In this document: in pieces, positions 43,699 to 52,357 of the stretch
How positions within the stretch are numbered: the first letter of the stretch is position 1
How the letters are laid out: each line of letters opens with the position of its first letter
Translations under genes and position numbers: made by a program
Assembly: GCA_023436885.1 (NCBI GenBank)
Contig: JAEZHI010000039.1
Location: 62,001 to 126,000 of the forward strand
Direction of reading: 5' to 3'
DNA: 64,000 nt
From: Pseudomonadota bacterium
GTDB lineage: Bacteria; Pseudomonadota; Alphaproteobacteria; Rhizobiales; Pleomorphomonadaceae
Notes under the pieces: model-generated
Databases searched by the model: none
The model's input: the letters and a program-made list of their open reading frames with translations, nothing else
What the model was told of the DNA's origin: nothing

Positions 43699-44256
43699 AT
43701 GACAACAAGACGACCGAAAATCGCCATCTACTTTGCCAGCCATGACGGGCAGACCGGCAAGATTGTCGGGCGTATTGCCGAACACCTAGCTTCACAGGGG
43801 ATCGATGCAAGCCTAACTGATATCTCGTTTGGCACAATTCCAGCGGTCGACATGAAAGCGGATCTCGTACTTCTGGCTGCCGCCATTCGCTATGGCGTCC
43901 ATCTCCGCGCCGCGCGACAATTCCTGAAAAGACTGCGGACCGAACTTTCCGACGAACACATTGCCGTGATCTCGGTCAACCTGACCGCTCGCAAGCTGGG
44001 ACGGCAAACCGCCGAAGGCAACGTCTATCTTCGCAACTGGCTGAAGCGAACGGGTCTTCAGCCGGCAATGGCCGCCGCCGTTGCTGGGCGGCTCGATTAC
44101 CCGGCCTACCGCTGGTTCGACCGTATGATGATCCAGACCATCATGAAGATCTCGGGCGGCCCCACAGATCGCAATACGGTCGTCGAATATACTGACTGGT
44201 CCCAGGTCGAAAAGTGTGCGACCGCGCTTGCGGCGCTCGTCAAGCCGGCGTTGTAA
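43699..44256 (+). CDS. Flavodoxin-domain protein, HemG-like protoporphyrinogen oxidase
   Basis: A 185-residue flavodoxin-fold protein, close to the length of E. coli HemG (menaquinone-dependent protoporphyrinogen oxidase). The FMN phosphate-binding loop is YFASHDGQTGKIVGRIAEHL. The segment LVLLAAAIRYGVHLRAARQF fits the G-x-x-I/V-RYG-x-x pattern, and the end WFDRMMIQTIMKISGGPTD is typical. No membrane helix is clear apart from a weak central segment. ATG 43699 has AAGGA upstream; 43657 is in frame but less well supported. Role in haem synthesis is inferred from similarity; a general flavodoxin function is possible. Confidence 0.82.
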   Translation: MTTRRPKIAIYFASHDGQTGKIVGRIAEHLASQGIDASLTDISFGTIPAVDMKADLVLLAAAIRYGVHLRAARQFLKRLRTELSDEHIAVISVNLTARKLGRQTAEGNVYLRNWLKRTGLQPAMAAAVAGRLDYPAYRWFDRMMIQTIMKISGGPTDRNTVVEYTDWSQVEKCATALAALVKPAL

Positions 44257-44376
44257 AGACTTTCCTTACCATAACTTGCCATCCTGACTTCCAACAGAGC
44301 CGCTCCAAAGCTGGTGCCAGAAGGCACGAGCGAGTTTCACGGCCCTCGTCCAGGTAAGCGTTGAGTGAGTTTTGGC

Positions 44377-45537
44377 ATGGCGACGTTGGCAGCGTATTCA
44401 AGCGGTTACGAGCCGATTTCCATCAGAGCGTCGATCCGTTTCACAGGCCTGCCGGCCGCCTCCGCCTTTATGGCGGTCACTGCAGCGGCGGCCCTCTGGA
44501 TCGGGCTCAGCCTGACGGCCGTCGGCACCGTGAGCGAAAACCTTTCGGCCGCCCGCCAGTCGATCTACGACTCCGGCCTGTCCGTCAGGCCATTGCCGGC
44601 AACTTTGGCGCCGGCAAAAAAGCCGACCAAGTTCGACAAGCTGCCGTCGATGGCCGAACCGGTGACGAGCGCGCTTTCGGCCGACGCCATTCTGCTGTCG
44701 CGTCAAAACAAAGCCACGGCCACGGTTGCCATGCGTCTTGCAGAAGCCGCCGTCGCGCTCAGACAGCAGCAGTTCGAGGCGCGGTTCCAGTCGAACATTT
44801 CGATCAGCAAGCGTACCGCCTTGGCCGTCCGTCATGATCGGCTCGCCGCTCCCACCGCCGGACCACGCCTTGTGGTCGCGGAGGTCGAAGCGCCGCTGCC
44901 GGTGCCCCGTCCAGCCATTCCCGCCAAGCCTGTCGAAGTCACTCCTGAACCACCGAAGGTCGCCGCCGTAGCTCCTCAGGTGGTGGCGGTTGCGCCGCCC
45001 GTGGTCGTCGCCGCGCCTCAGCCCCAACAGGAAAAGCAGGAAAAGCCGGCTGCTGCCATCGTCGCCTCGAAGCCAAAGACGGAGGTCGCAGCCCTGGAGC
45101 CGTTCCGGCGTCCCGGCGTCGCGGTCTATGACATCACCAATGGCGTCGTTCACATGCCGAACGGCGAAAATCTCGAGGCCCATTCCGGCCTCGGCGACAT
45201 GATGGACGACATTCGCTACATCCACGTCAAGATGCGTGGCCCAACGCCGCCGGGGACCTACAAGCTCTCCATGCGCGAGAGCCTGTTCCATGGCGTCGAA
45301 GCCATTCGGCTTACCCCGGAAGATGGGAAGAAGCCGTTCGGTCGCGACGGCCTGCTCGCTCATACCTACATGCTGCGCAAGCCGGGCGAGTCCAACGGAT
45401 GCGTCTCCTTCCGCGACTATCCGCGCTTCCTCGCCGCCTTCAAACGCGGTGAAGTCAAGCAGATGGTTGTCGTGGCGCGCGCCAGCAACAAGCCGGAGCC
45501 GAAGGTCGCCTCGCTATTCTCATGGTTCAAGGGATAA
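44377..45537 (+). CDS. DUF2778/Tlde1-like L,D-transpeptidase-fold protein
   Basis: A 386-residue protein with a signal/anchor helix (about residues 27-50), a long Ala/Pro/Val-rich central region (about 170-245) and a C-terminal DUF2778 domain (about 250-385). The domain contains AVYDITNGVVHMPNGENLEA, KMRGPTPPGTYKLSMRES and the Cys motif RKPGESNGCVSFRDYP. The His and Cys in this domain recall L,D-transpeptidase or Tlde1-type peptidoglycan enzymes. In rhizobia it is a standard chromosomal gene with no nearby type VI cluster, so a housekeeping envelope role is likelier than a toxin. ATG 44377 is preferred over GTG 44365. Confidence 0.8.
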   Translation: MATLAAYSSGYEPISIRASIRFTGLPAASAFMAVTAAAALWIGLSLTAVGTVSENLSAARQSIYDSGLSVRPLPATLAPAKKPTKFDKLPSMAEPVTSALSADAILLSRQNKATATVAMRLAEAAVALRQQQFEARFQSNISISKRTALAVRHDRLAAPTAGPRLVVAEVEAPLPVPRPAIPAKPVEVTPEPPKVAAVAPQVVAVAPPVVVAAPQPQQEKQEKPAAAIVASKPKTEVAALEPFRRPGVAVYDITNGVVHMPNGENLEAHSGLGDMMDDIRYIHVKMRGPTPPGTYKLSMRESLFHGVEAIRLTPEDGKKPFGRDGLLAHTYMLRKPGESNGCVSFRDYPRFLAAFKRGEVKQMVVVARASNKPEPKVASLFSWFKG

Positions 45538-45552
45538 GCGCAGCCCCACACC

Positions 45553-46425
45553 CTAAGACACAAACACTTCAATCGCAGCGCGGCGAACACTGAATGTGGC
45601 CGGTGTCTGGGTGACGATTTCGCCGTCGGCATTGACCGGCATCGGCCGGCGGGTTCGGATCTCGAAGCGCGTTCCACTCATGGTGCGCACTTCGTCCTTC
45701 AATCCGTGCCGCCCCTGTCGGAAGGCTAGCGCCATGAAGGGCAGCTTCCAGACATCGCGGAACTCCAGGGAATAGAGATCGAGACGACCGTCGTCGATCT
45801 CAGCTGTCGCCTCGACAATCATGCCGCCACCATAATGACGGCCATTTCCGACGGCGATCTGCAACGACCGCACTTTCGTTTCATTCCCGTCGTCGGAGCG
45901 AATGACGGCACCGAACCGGCGCGCCTCGATCAGCACCTCGGTCGCCGTCAGCGCATAGGCGAACCGCCCCCAGCGACGTTTGGTCTCTCGGCTGAGCTTG
46001 TCGGCCAGTCGTGCGCTGAGGCCCAAACTGGCAACATTGAAGAATGGCTTGCCGTTGACGTCGCCGACGTCGATCGCCTTGGTGCGGCCGGCAGCGATGA
46101 TCCTGGCTGCACCGACCATGTCGAGCGGCAGTCCCAGGGTTCGAGCCAGATCGTTAGCAGTTCCGCCCGGCAGGATACCAAGCGGCAATTTGCGTTCGAT
46201 CAGCGCCGACGCCGCCGCATTGAGGCTGCCGTCGCCGCCGGCGACAACAACGAAATCGACTCGGTCGGCATGGCGCTCGATCGCGGCGGCCAGTGTCTCT
46301 CCCTCGCGCCACGCCGGGCGCAACACATCGATATCCGCCTTGTGCAACTCGGCAACGGCGGCGTCGACACCGGCTCCGGCCGAGCGGCTATGAGGATTGG
46401 CGATGATGAGGGCGCGTCGATCCAT
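45553..46425 (-). CDS. YegS-like lipid kinase (diacylglycerol kinase catalytic domain)
   Basis: A 290-residue soluble lipid kinase of the DAGK/YegS family. The N-terminal nucleotide-binding domain has ALIIANPHSRSAGAG, VVAGGDGSLNAAASALI and LPLGILPGGTANDLARTLGL, the GGDGS and GGTAND signatures. The C-terminal beta-rich domain includes GRHYGGGMIVEATAEIDDG. The start ATG 46425 lies 6 bp after the exoD stop, so the two form one operon and may both act on envelope lipids or exopolysaccharide. Substrate (diacylglycerol, phosphatidylglycerol or other) not determinable. Confidence 0.9.
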   Translation of the reverse strand: MDRRALIIANPHSRSAGAGVDAAVAELHKADIDVLRPAWREGETLAAAIERHADRVDFVVVAGGDGSLNAAASALIERKLPLGILPGGTANDLARTLGLPLDMVGAARIIAAGRTKAIDVGDVNGKPFFNVASLGLSARLADKLSRETKRRWGRFAYALTATEVLIEARRFGAVIRSDDGNETKVRSLQIAVGNGRHYGGGMIVEATAEIDDGRLDLYSLEFRDVWKLPFMALAFRQGRHGLKDEVRTMSGTRFEIRTRRPMPVNADGEIVTQTPATFSVRRAAIEVFVS

Positions 46426-46431
46426 TTGATC

Positions 46432-47058
46432 TCAGGCGAAGAAGCTGCCGAGATAGGCAGCGATTTGAGCACCGGCAGCAATCAGCACTGCTGTCCAGAT
46501 AAAGGTCGCAATCGAAAGAACAAGGCCGAGCATCAGGACCAGACCATCGCGGGCCACCAGCGACAGGCCTATGACCAAAAGGCTGACCACCGGACCGATG
46601 TTGCCAAAGGGGATTGGCAACGCCAGCACCACGGCCAGCAGAAAGACGGGAATGCCAACCAGTACGTGGCTCCGTCGCCCCGTAAGGCTGCTCCAACGCC
46701 CCGCGCGAGCAATGGTCTCAAGCCGCCTCACCCACGGGAGCGCCCGAACTATAACCGCCTTCACGACATCCGCGGTGACGTGACGATCGGCAAGGAAGTG
46801 CGGCAAGGCGAGGCGATGGCGGCCGATCAGCATCTGGCAAGCGATCAGAACCAGACAGAGGCCGGTGATCATGCCGAATGGGCCGGGGATGGGAATCATT
46901 GCGGGCAGCGCCAACGCGATGAGCGCCAGACCGAACCCGCTCTGGCCTAGACGCTGAATGAGATCGCCCAGCGATACGCGATCACTATCCAATATCTCCT
47001 CGGCAATGCCGTGAAGCATCGACGACGCGCAACCCTGGGCCTCACTCGCGGCCGTCAT
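46432..47058 (-). CDS. exoD: Exopolysaccharide synthesis protein ExoD
   Basis: A 208-residue membrane protein of the ExoD family, first described in Sinorhizobium exopolysaccharide mutants with alkali sensitivity. It has several hydrophobic segments, including LALIALALPAMIPIPGPFG and VGIPVFLLAVVLALPIPFGN, both with the family's Ile-Pro motifs. ATG 47058 is chosen because GGAGATCCGATCA lies just upstream; the frame extends to 47139 without support. It is the first gene of a two-gene operon with the lipid kinase. Molecular activity of ExoD remains unknown. Confidence 0.88.
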   Translation of the reverse strand: MTAASEAQGCASSMLHGIAEEILDSDRVSLGDLIQRLGQSGFGLALIALALPAMIPIPGPFGMITGLCLVLIACQMLIGRHRLALPHFLADRHVTADVVKAVIVRALPWVRRLETIARAGRWSSLTGRRSHVLVGIPVFLLAVVLALPIPFGNIGPVVSLLVIGLSLVARDGLVLMLGLVLSIATFIWTAVLIAAGAQIAAYLGSFFA

Positions 47059-47412
47059 TGATCGGATCTCCGTGAATAACTCGGCCCGACCAGGCGGACA
47101 CCATCCCTGCCATATTGGGATGGCACTACGTAGTTTCAATTACGCACACCAAAATGTCCGTTTCAGCAAACGACCTGGTAACGACGCAGCCACACGGCCC
47201 ATTCGTGAAAATACCTTGTCTTTTCAAATGAGACTTTTGGAGGGGCTACAACGAAATCTTGCGAAATAGCGAGGGGCGAAAGCCTTCTAGTTATTTCCCC
47301 GAGCTTTCTTGACCGGCTGGTAAAGATAATAGCGAGGGCTCCTGGGCTGAGACCCACTTTCCGCAGGCATCAGGCCGGCGGACAAGCAAGAAACATATTT
47401 CTGGGGGCTGGA

Positions 47413-48813
47413 TTGATCCTCTCGAGAAAGAAAAGCATCGCCGACTTGATGGCGCAGGTGGGCGGCAAGACCTTGCCGCGCACGCTCGGCGCCTTCGACC
47501 TGTTCCTGATGGGCATCGGCGTCATTATCGGCACCGGCATCTTCGTGATGACCGGCGTTGCTGCTGCTACCTACGCGGGGCCAGGCATCATTCTGTCTTT
47601 CGCCTTTTCGGCGGTAGCCTGCGCCTTCATCTGCCTGGCATACTCCGAACTCGCCGCTGCACTTCCGGCCGCCGGCAGTTCCTATGCCTATAGCTATGCC
47701 GCCGCTGGCGAGTTCGTTGCCTGGCTGGTCGGCTGGAACCTGATCCTCGAATATACGGTGGGGGCCTCGGCAGTCGCCGCTGGTTGGTCGGCTTACTTCG
47801 TCGGCATCCTGAAAGCCGGCGGCATCGAACTGCCGCACGCGCTGACCGCCGTGCCGCACGATGGCGGCATCGTCAATCTGCCTGCCGTTCTGATCATCGC
47901 CTTCCTGACGTTCCTGCTCGTGCTCGGCGTAAGAGAGAGCATGCGCCTGTCGCGCATTCTGGTCTTCATCAAGCTCGGCGCCATCTTCCTGTTCCTGCTC
48001 TTGGCCACGCCTCACGTCACCCCGCAAAACTGGGTGCCATTCCTGCCTTTCGGCATGAAGGGTATCACCGCCGGCGCGGCCATCATCTTCCTGGCCTATA
48101 TCGGCTTCGACTCGCTGGCGACGGCAGCCGAGGAGACGAGAAACCCGCAACGCAACATGCCGATCGGCATCATCGGCTCGCTGGTCGCCTGCACCGTCCT
48201 CTACATGGCCGTGTCGGCCGTGCTGACGGGCGTCGCGCCCTACACCGAGCTCAACAATGCCGAGCCGGTGACCTATGCACTGCGCAAGATCGGCTACAAC
48301 TTCGGCTCGGCCGTCGTCGGCGTCGGTGCCATCGCCGGTTTGACCACGGTCTGCCTGGTTCTGATCTACGCCCAGACGCGCGCCTTCTTCGCCATGGCCC
48401 GCGACGGACTTATCCCCGAGGGCATCTGCAAGGTGCACCGCAAGTTCGGTACGCCGCATATTGCGACAATCTTCGTCGGAACGATGATCGCGCTGATCTC
48501 CGGCTTCACGCCGATCGGTATTGTCGCCGAGATGTGCAACATCGGAACGCTGTTTGCCTTCATCGTCACGTCGGCCTGCGTGCTGATCCTGCGCAAGACC
48601 CACCCGGACCTGAAGCGGCCGTTCCGCTGCCCGGCAGCCTGGGTGATCGCGCCGCTCGCCATCATCTGCAGCCTGATCATCATGTTCAGCCTACCGGGTG
48701 CGACGTGGGTGCGCTTTGTGCTGTGGAGCGTTCTCGGCGCGGTGATCTACGTTGCCTATGGCGCTCGCCACAGCAAGCTGACGTCTGAGCCGGTTCCCGC
48801 GCCCGCCGAATAA
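47413..48813 (+). CDS. APC-family amino-acid permease (YfnA/CAT-like)
   Basis: A 466-residue inner-membrane transporter with 12 hydrophobic segments. The N-terminus (RKKSIADLMAQVGGKTLPRT, then LGAFDLFLMGIGVIIGTGIF) matches the cationic amino acid transporter branch (YfnA in Bacillus). The conserved substrate/sodium-site glycines in IGTGIFVMTG, FIGFDS-like IGFDSLATAAEE, and the late segment VLILRKTHPDLKRPFRCP are present. The start appears to be TTG 47413 after GGGGGCTGG, since no upstream ATG exists in frame and residues from here match the family. A perfect-stem terminator follows. Confidence 0.9.
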   Translation: MILSRKKSIADLMAQVGGKTLPRTLGAFDLFLMGIGVIIGTGIFVMTGVAAATYAGPGIILSFAFSAVACAFICLAYSELAAALPAAGSSYAYSYAAAGEFVAWLVGWNLILEYTVGASAVAAGWSAYFVGILKAGGIELPHALTAVPHDGGIVNLPAVLIIAFLTFLLVLGVRESMRLSRILVFIKLGAIFLFLLLATPHVTPQNWVPFLPFGMKGITAGAAIIFLAYIGFDSLATAAEETRNPQRNMPIGIIGSLVACTVLYMAVSAVLTGVAPYTELNNAEPVTYALRKIGYNFGSAVVGVGAIAGLTTVCLVLIYAQTRAFFAMARDGLIPEGICKVHRKFGTPHIATIFVGTMIALISGFTPIGIVAEMCNIGTLFAFIVTSACVLILRKTHPDLKRPFRCPAAWVIAPLAIICSLIIMFSLPGATWVRFVLWSVLGAVIYVAYGARHSKLTSEPVPAPAE

Positions 48814-48829
48814 GGCGAGACGGCTCTCT

Positions 48830-48874
48830 GGCCACCGCCGATGTTCGCTCGCGCGATTGTCATCGGCGGTGGCC
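48830..48874 (+). terminator. Terminator after amino-acid permease
   Basis: GGCCACCGCCGATG (48830-48843) pairs exactly with CATCGGCGGTGGCC (48861-48874), a 14-bp stem with a 17-base loop, followed by TTTCT. Long and strong; it ends the permease transcript before the flavin-oxidoreductase gene. Confidence 0.85.
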
Positions 48875-48938
48875 TTTCTATCTCTTGATGCGACTGAGAG
48901 GCGACGGCACATAGGAGGTTCACAGTGAGGAGACCTCC

Positions 48939-49949
48939 ATGCCGCCGCTTTCGATCCTCGAGCTCGTCCGGGTCACCGAAGACACCGACGCGAAGGGCGC
49001 CCTCGACAATGCCCGCAATCTCGCCGGTCATGCCGAGCGCCTGGGTTACAAGCGCATTTGGGTTGCCGAACATCACAACATGCGCGGCATCGCCAGCGCG
49101 GCAACATCGATTGTCATCGCTCACATTGCCTCGGGCACCTCGACCATTCGCGTCGGCGCCGGCGGCATCATGCTTCCCAACCACGCGCCCTACATCATAG
49201 CCGAGCAGTTCGGTACGCTGGCTCGTCTCTATGGCGACCGTATCGACCTTGGGCTCGGCCGGGCACCCGGCACCGACCAACTGACGCTCAGGGCCATCCG
49301 ACGCCCACCGGAAGCGGCGGAAAACTTTCCCGAAGACGTCCTGGAATTGCAGGCTTACTTCGAGCCGGCAGCCGAAGGGCAAAGGCTCGAGGCGGTGCCC
49401 GCCGCCGGTACGCGCGTCCCGCTGTGGATTCTCGGCTCCAGCCACTTCGGCGCCATGCTGGCGGCCGAGCTTGGCCTGCCCTACGCCTTCGCCTCGCACT
49501 TTGCGCCGGACCTGCTTTTGCCGGCTCTCGACATCTATCGCAGCCGCTTCAAGCCCTCGGCGATGCTCGACCGTCCCTACGCCATGGTCGGCGCCAACAT
49601 CATCGCGGCTGATACCGACGAGGAGGCGCGCCGCCTTTTCACGACGCAGCAAATGTCGTTCACCGGCATTCGGCGTGGCGCGCGCGGCCTGTCGAAGCCA
49701 CCGATCGACGATATCGACAGCTTCTGGGCTCCCCACGAAAAGGCGGAAGTGAGCCGCATGCTGGCGCGTTCCATCGTGGGATCAACCGAAACGGTGCGAC
49801 GCGGTCTCGAAGACCTCGTCGGCGAGACCGGCGCCGACGAGATCATGCTGGTGTCCGACGTCTACGATCATCAAAAGCGGCTCAAGTCGATCTCGCTGAT
49901 TGCCGAGGCTGCCGGCGCGACATCGGATGCAGCGGTCGCGGTCCTCTAG
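48939..49949 (+). CDS. LLM-class flavin-dependent oxidoreductase
   Basis: A 336-residue luciferase-like monooxygenase using FMNH2 and O2. Typical features: the N-terminal barrel with RIWVAEHHNMRGIASAATSI (the AEHHN motif), IRVGAGGIMLPNHAPYIIAEQ, DLGLGRAPGTDQ and PLWILGSSHFGAMLAAELG. This matches the YhbW/MsnO8 subgroup of proteins of unknown substrate. GAGGAG lies 7 bases upstream of ATG 48939. It is convergent with the aldo-keto reductase gene. Substrate unknown. Confidence 0.92.
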   Translation: MPPLSILELVRVTEDTDAKGALDNARNLAGHAERLGYKRIWVAEHHNMRGIASAATSIVIAHIASGTSTIRVGAGGIMLPNHAPYIIAEQFGTLARLYGDRIDLGLGRAPGTDQLTLRAIRRPPEAAENFPEDVLELQAYFEPAAEGQRLEAVPAAGTRVPLWILGSSHFGAMLAAELGLPYAFASHFAPDLLLPALDIYRSRFKPSAMLDRPYAMVGANIIAADTDEEARRLFTTQQMSFTGIRRGARGLSKPPIDDIDSFWAPHEKAEVSRMLARSIVGSTETVRRGLEDLVGETGADEIMLVSDVYDHQKRLKSISLIAEAAGATSDAAVAVL

Positions 49950-49958
49950 GGCCTCGGC

Positions 49959-50954
49959 TCAGTTGAACCCGGCGACGGCATGCGGCACGTAGGGAGCCTC
50001 AAGCGTAGCGATCTCCTCAGCTGTGAGCTTGACATCGAGGGCTGCCACGGCGTCGGCGATCTGGCCAGGCTTGGACGCGCCGACGATTGGCGCCGACACC
50101 TCGGACTTCTGAAGAACCCAGGCGAGCGCCACCTGCGCCCGCGGAAGACCGCGCGCCGCAGCGATGGCGGCCACCGCCTCGACGATCTTGCGATCGGAAT
50201 CCTCGGTGCCGTTGTAGAGCGTCTTGCCGAAGGCATCGAGCTCCTGCCGGCGCGACACGCTTTCCCAATCGCGAGTCAGACGGCCGCGCGCCAACGGGCT
50301 CCACGGGATGACACCGATACCCTCGTCGCGGCAAAGCGGCAGCATCTCCCGCTCTTCCTCGCGATAGAGCAAGTTCAGGTGGTTCTGCATGGTGACGAAG
50401 CGCGTCCAGCCGTTCTTCTCGGCGACGTGCTGGGCCTTGGCGAACTGCCATGCGAACATCGAGGACGCGCCGATATAGCGAGCCTTGCCCGCCTTCACCA
50501 CGTCATGGAGCGCTTCCATGGTCTCTTCGATCGGCGTGCCGTAATCCCAGCGATGGATCTGGTAGAGGTCGATGTAATCGGTCCCAAGGCGACGCAGGCT
50601 GGCATCGACGCCGGCAAAGATCGCCTTGCGAGAAAGCCCGGAAGAATTCGGCACTTTCTTCGCCTCGTTGAAGGCCAGCGGGAAATAGATCTTGGTGGCC
50701 AGTACGATCTCGTCACGGCTGGCAAAATCCTTGAGAGCGCGACCGACGATCTCCTCGGAGGTGCCATCTGAATAGCTGTTCGCCGTATCGAAGAAGTTGA
50801 TGCCCGCCTCGATGGCCTGCTTGATGAGAGGCCGACTTTGGTCCTCGGGCAAGGTCCAGGGATGGGCGCCCCGTTCGGGCACACCATAAGTCATACAGCC
50901 GAGGCAGATGCGCGAGACATCGAGGCCAGTGTGGCCGAGCTTGGTGAAGTCCAT
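49959..50954 (-). CDS. Aldo/keto reductase
   Basis: A 331-residue NADPH-dependent reductase of the AKR family with a TIM-barrel fold. The catalytic tetrad is visible: Asp in FFDTANSYSDG with Tyr of the same segment, Lys in VLATKIYFP and His in YQIHRWDYGTP. The NADPH phosphate site near IPWSPLARGRLTR and IVGASKPGQI is conserved. The pattern (MDFTKLGHTGLDVSRICLG, GAHPWTLPE) resembles the YajO/AKR11-like group. ATG 50954 has GAGGGCG upstream; the frame extends to 51020. Divergent from yqhD. Both reduce carbonyls, so aldehyde detoxification is a plausible shared role. Confidence 0.92.
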   Translation of the reverse strand: MDFTKLGHTGLDVSRICLGCMTYGVPERGAHPWTLPEDQSRPLIKQAIEAGINFFDTANSYSDGTSEEIVGRALKDFASRDEIVLATKIYFPLAFNEAKKVPNSSGLSRKAIFAGVDASLRRLGTDYIDLYQIHRWDYGTPIEETMEALHDVVKAGKARYIGASSMFAWQFAKAQHVAEKNGWTRFVTMQNHLNLLYREEEREMLPLCRDEGIGVIPWSPLARGRLTRDWESVSRRQELDAFGKTLYNGTEDSDRKIVEAVAAIAAARGLPRAQVALAWVLQKSEVSAPIVGASKPGQIADAVAALDVKLTAEEIATLEAPYVPHAVAGFN

Positions 50955-51144
50955 GGGAACGCCCTCGATCAGTGTAAGTTTTCCCGAGCCTAGCAGGTTC
51001 AGCCGCTCTCGGAAAAGCACTAGCTGGCAGGCCTGATGCGCGCGGGAGTCTCATCGTCCGAAGAGACCGGTGTCATCGGCAATGGCGATTTGTCGACCGG
51101 CTCGTGCCGCGATAAAACGACCGCTCTCACCGCACGAGGGCGCC

Positions 51145-52302
51145 ATGCAGAGCTTCACCTATTGGAACACCACCCGCATTCACTTCGGCAAGGGGCAGAT
51201 CGCCCGCATCTCCGAAGAGGTGCCGGCTGACGCGCGTGTCCTGATCACATACGGCGGCGGCTCGGTGCTGAAGAACGGCGTCATGGATCAGGTGCGCGCC
51301 GCTCTCCCCGGCCGCACGGTGTTCGAGTTTGGCGGCATCGAGGCCAACCCGCATTTCGAGACCCTGGTGAAGGTCGCGGATCTGGCACGCACTGAGAAGA
51401 TCGACTTCCTGCTGGCTGTCGGCGGCGGCTCGGTCGCCGATGGCACGAAGTTCGTGGCGGCCGCGGCCCTGTTCGAAGGCGACCCCTGGGATATTCTCGT
51501 CGAGCGCGGCACGAACGTCGCCGCGGCGCTACCGGTTGGCTGCGTGATGACCCTGCCGGCCACCGGATCGGAGATGAACCGCAACGCCGTCATAACCCGC
51601 GCCAGCACGCAGGACAAGCTGCCTATGAACTCGGTACATGTGATGCCGCGCTTCTCCGTGCTCGACCCGGAAACCACTTTCTCACTGCCACCGCGCCAGA
51701 CATCGAATGGCGTCGTTGATAGTTTCATGCACGTGCTCGAGCAGTATCTCACCTATCCCGTCGACGCCAAGGTGCAGGATCGCTTTGCCGAAGGACTGTT
51801 GCTGACCATTCTGGAGGAAGGTCCCAAGGCCCTCAGCGAGCCGAACAACTACGCCGTCCGCGCCAACCTGATGTGGGCGGCAACCATGGCGCTCAACGAT
51901 CTGTTGTCACGCGGCGTGCCGGGCGATTGGGCGACCCATCGCATCGGTCACGAGCTGACCGGCCTCTATGGCCTCGATCACGCAGCAACGCTCGCTGTCG
52001 TGCTGCCTTCGCTGCTTAAGGTGAAGCGGACGCAGAAGCGCGAGAAGCTGCTGCAATACGCAGAGCGAGTGTTCGGCATTACCAGCGGCAGCGAGGAGCA
52101 GCGGATCGACGCCGCGATCGAGCGGACACGTGCCTTCTTCGAAGCCATGGGCGTCAAGACGAAGCTGTCCGACTACGGCCTCAGCGCCGATATCATCCCG
52201 GTCGTCTCGGAAAAGCTGCGCCAGCACTGGCAGGTGCCGCTCGGGGAACATCGCGACGTGACGCCAGAAGTCGCCGCCGAGATCCTGGAACTGGCGCTCT
52301 GA
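51145..52302 (+). CDS. yqhD: NADPH-dependent aldehyde reductase YqhD
   Basis: An iron-containing alcohol dehydrogenase of 385 residues, nearly the same length as E. coli YqhD and strongly similar across its whole length. Motifs: FTYWNTTRIHFGKGQIARIS, VLITYGGGSVLKNGVMDQV, FLLAVGGGSVADGTKF, GCVMTLPATGSEMNRNAVI and metal-binding IGHELTGLYGLDHA. The His residues in HELTG and GLDHA, with upstream Asp, form the metal site. YqhD reduces many short aldehydes with NADPH and protects against lipid peroxidation products. Start ATG 51145 follows GAGGG; the frame opens at 51070 but added residues do not match the family. Confidence 0.95.
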   Translation: MQSFTYWNTTRIHFGKGQIARISEEVPADARVLITYGGGSVLKNGVMDQVRAALPGRTVFEFGGIEANPHFETLVKVADLARTEKIDFLLAVGGGSVADGTKFVAAAALFEGDPWDILVERGTNVAAALPVGCVMTLPATGSEMNRNAVITRASTQDKLPMNSVHVMPRFSVLDPETTFSLPPRQTSNGVVDSFMHVLEQYLTYPVDAKVQDRFAEGLLLTILEEGPKALSEPNNYAVRANLMWAATMALNDLLSRGVPGDWATHRIGHELTGLYGLDHAATLAVVLPSLLKVKRTQKREKLLQYAERVFGITSGSEEQRIDAAIERTRAFFEAMGVKTKLSDYGLSADIIPVVSEKLRQHWQVPLGEHRDVTPEVAAEILELAL

Positions 52303-52357
52303 GTATTTCGGGAACGGAAGAGATGGGCGGCCGCCATGCCGCCCTTCCCTCCCTCGA

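Noticed and set aside
45130..45537. DUF2778 domain as a type VI toxin
   Set aside because: No type VI genes or immunity gene nearby, and it is fused to a membrane anchor in a housekeeping context.
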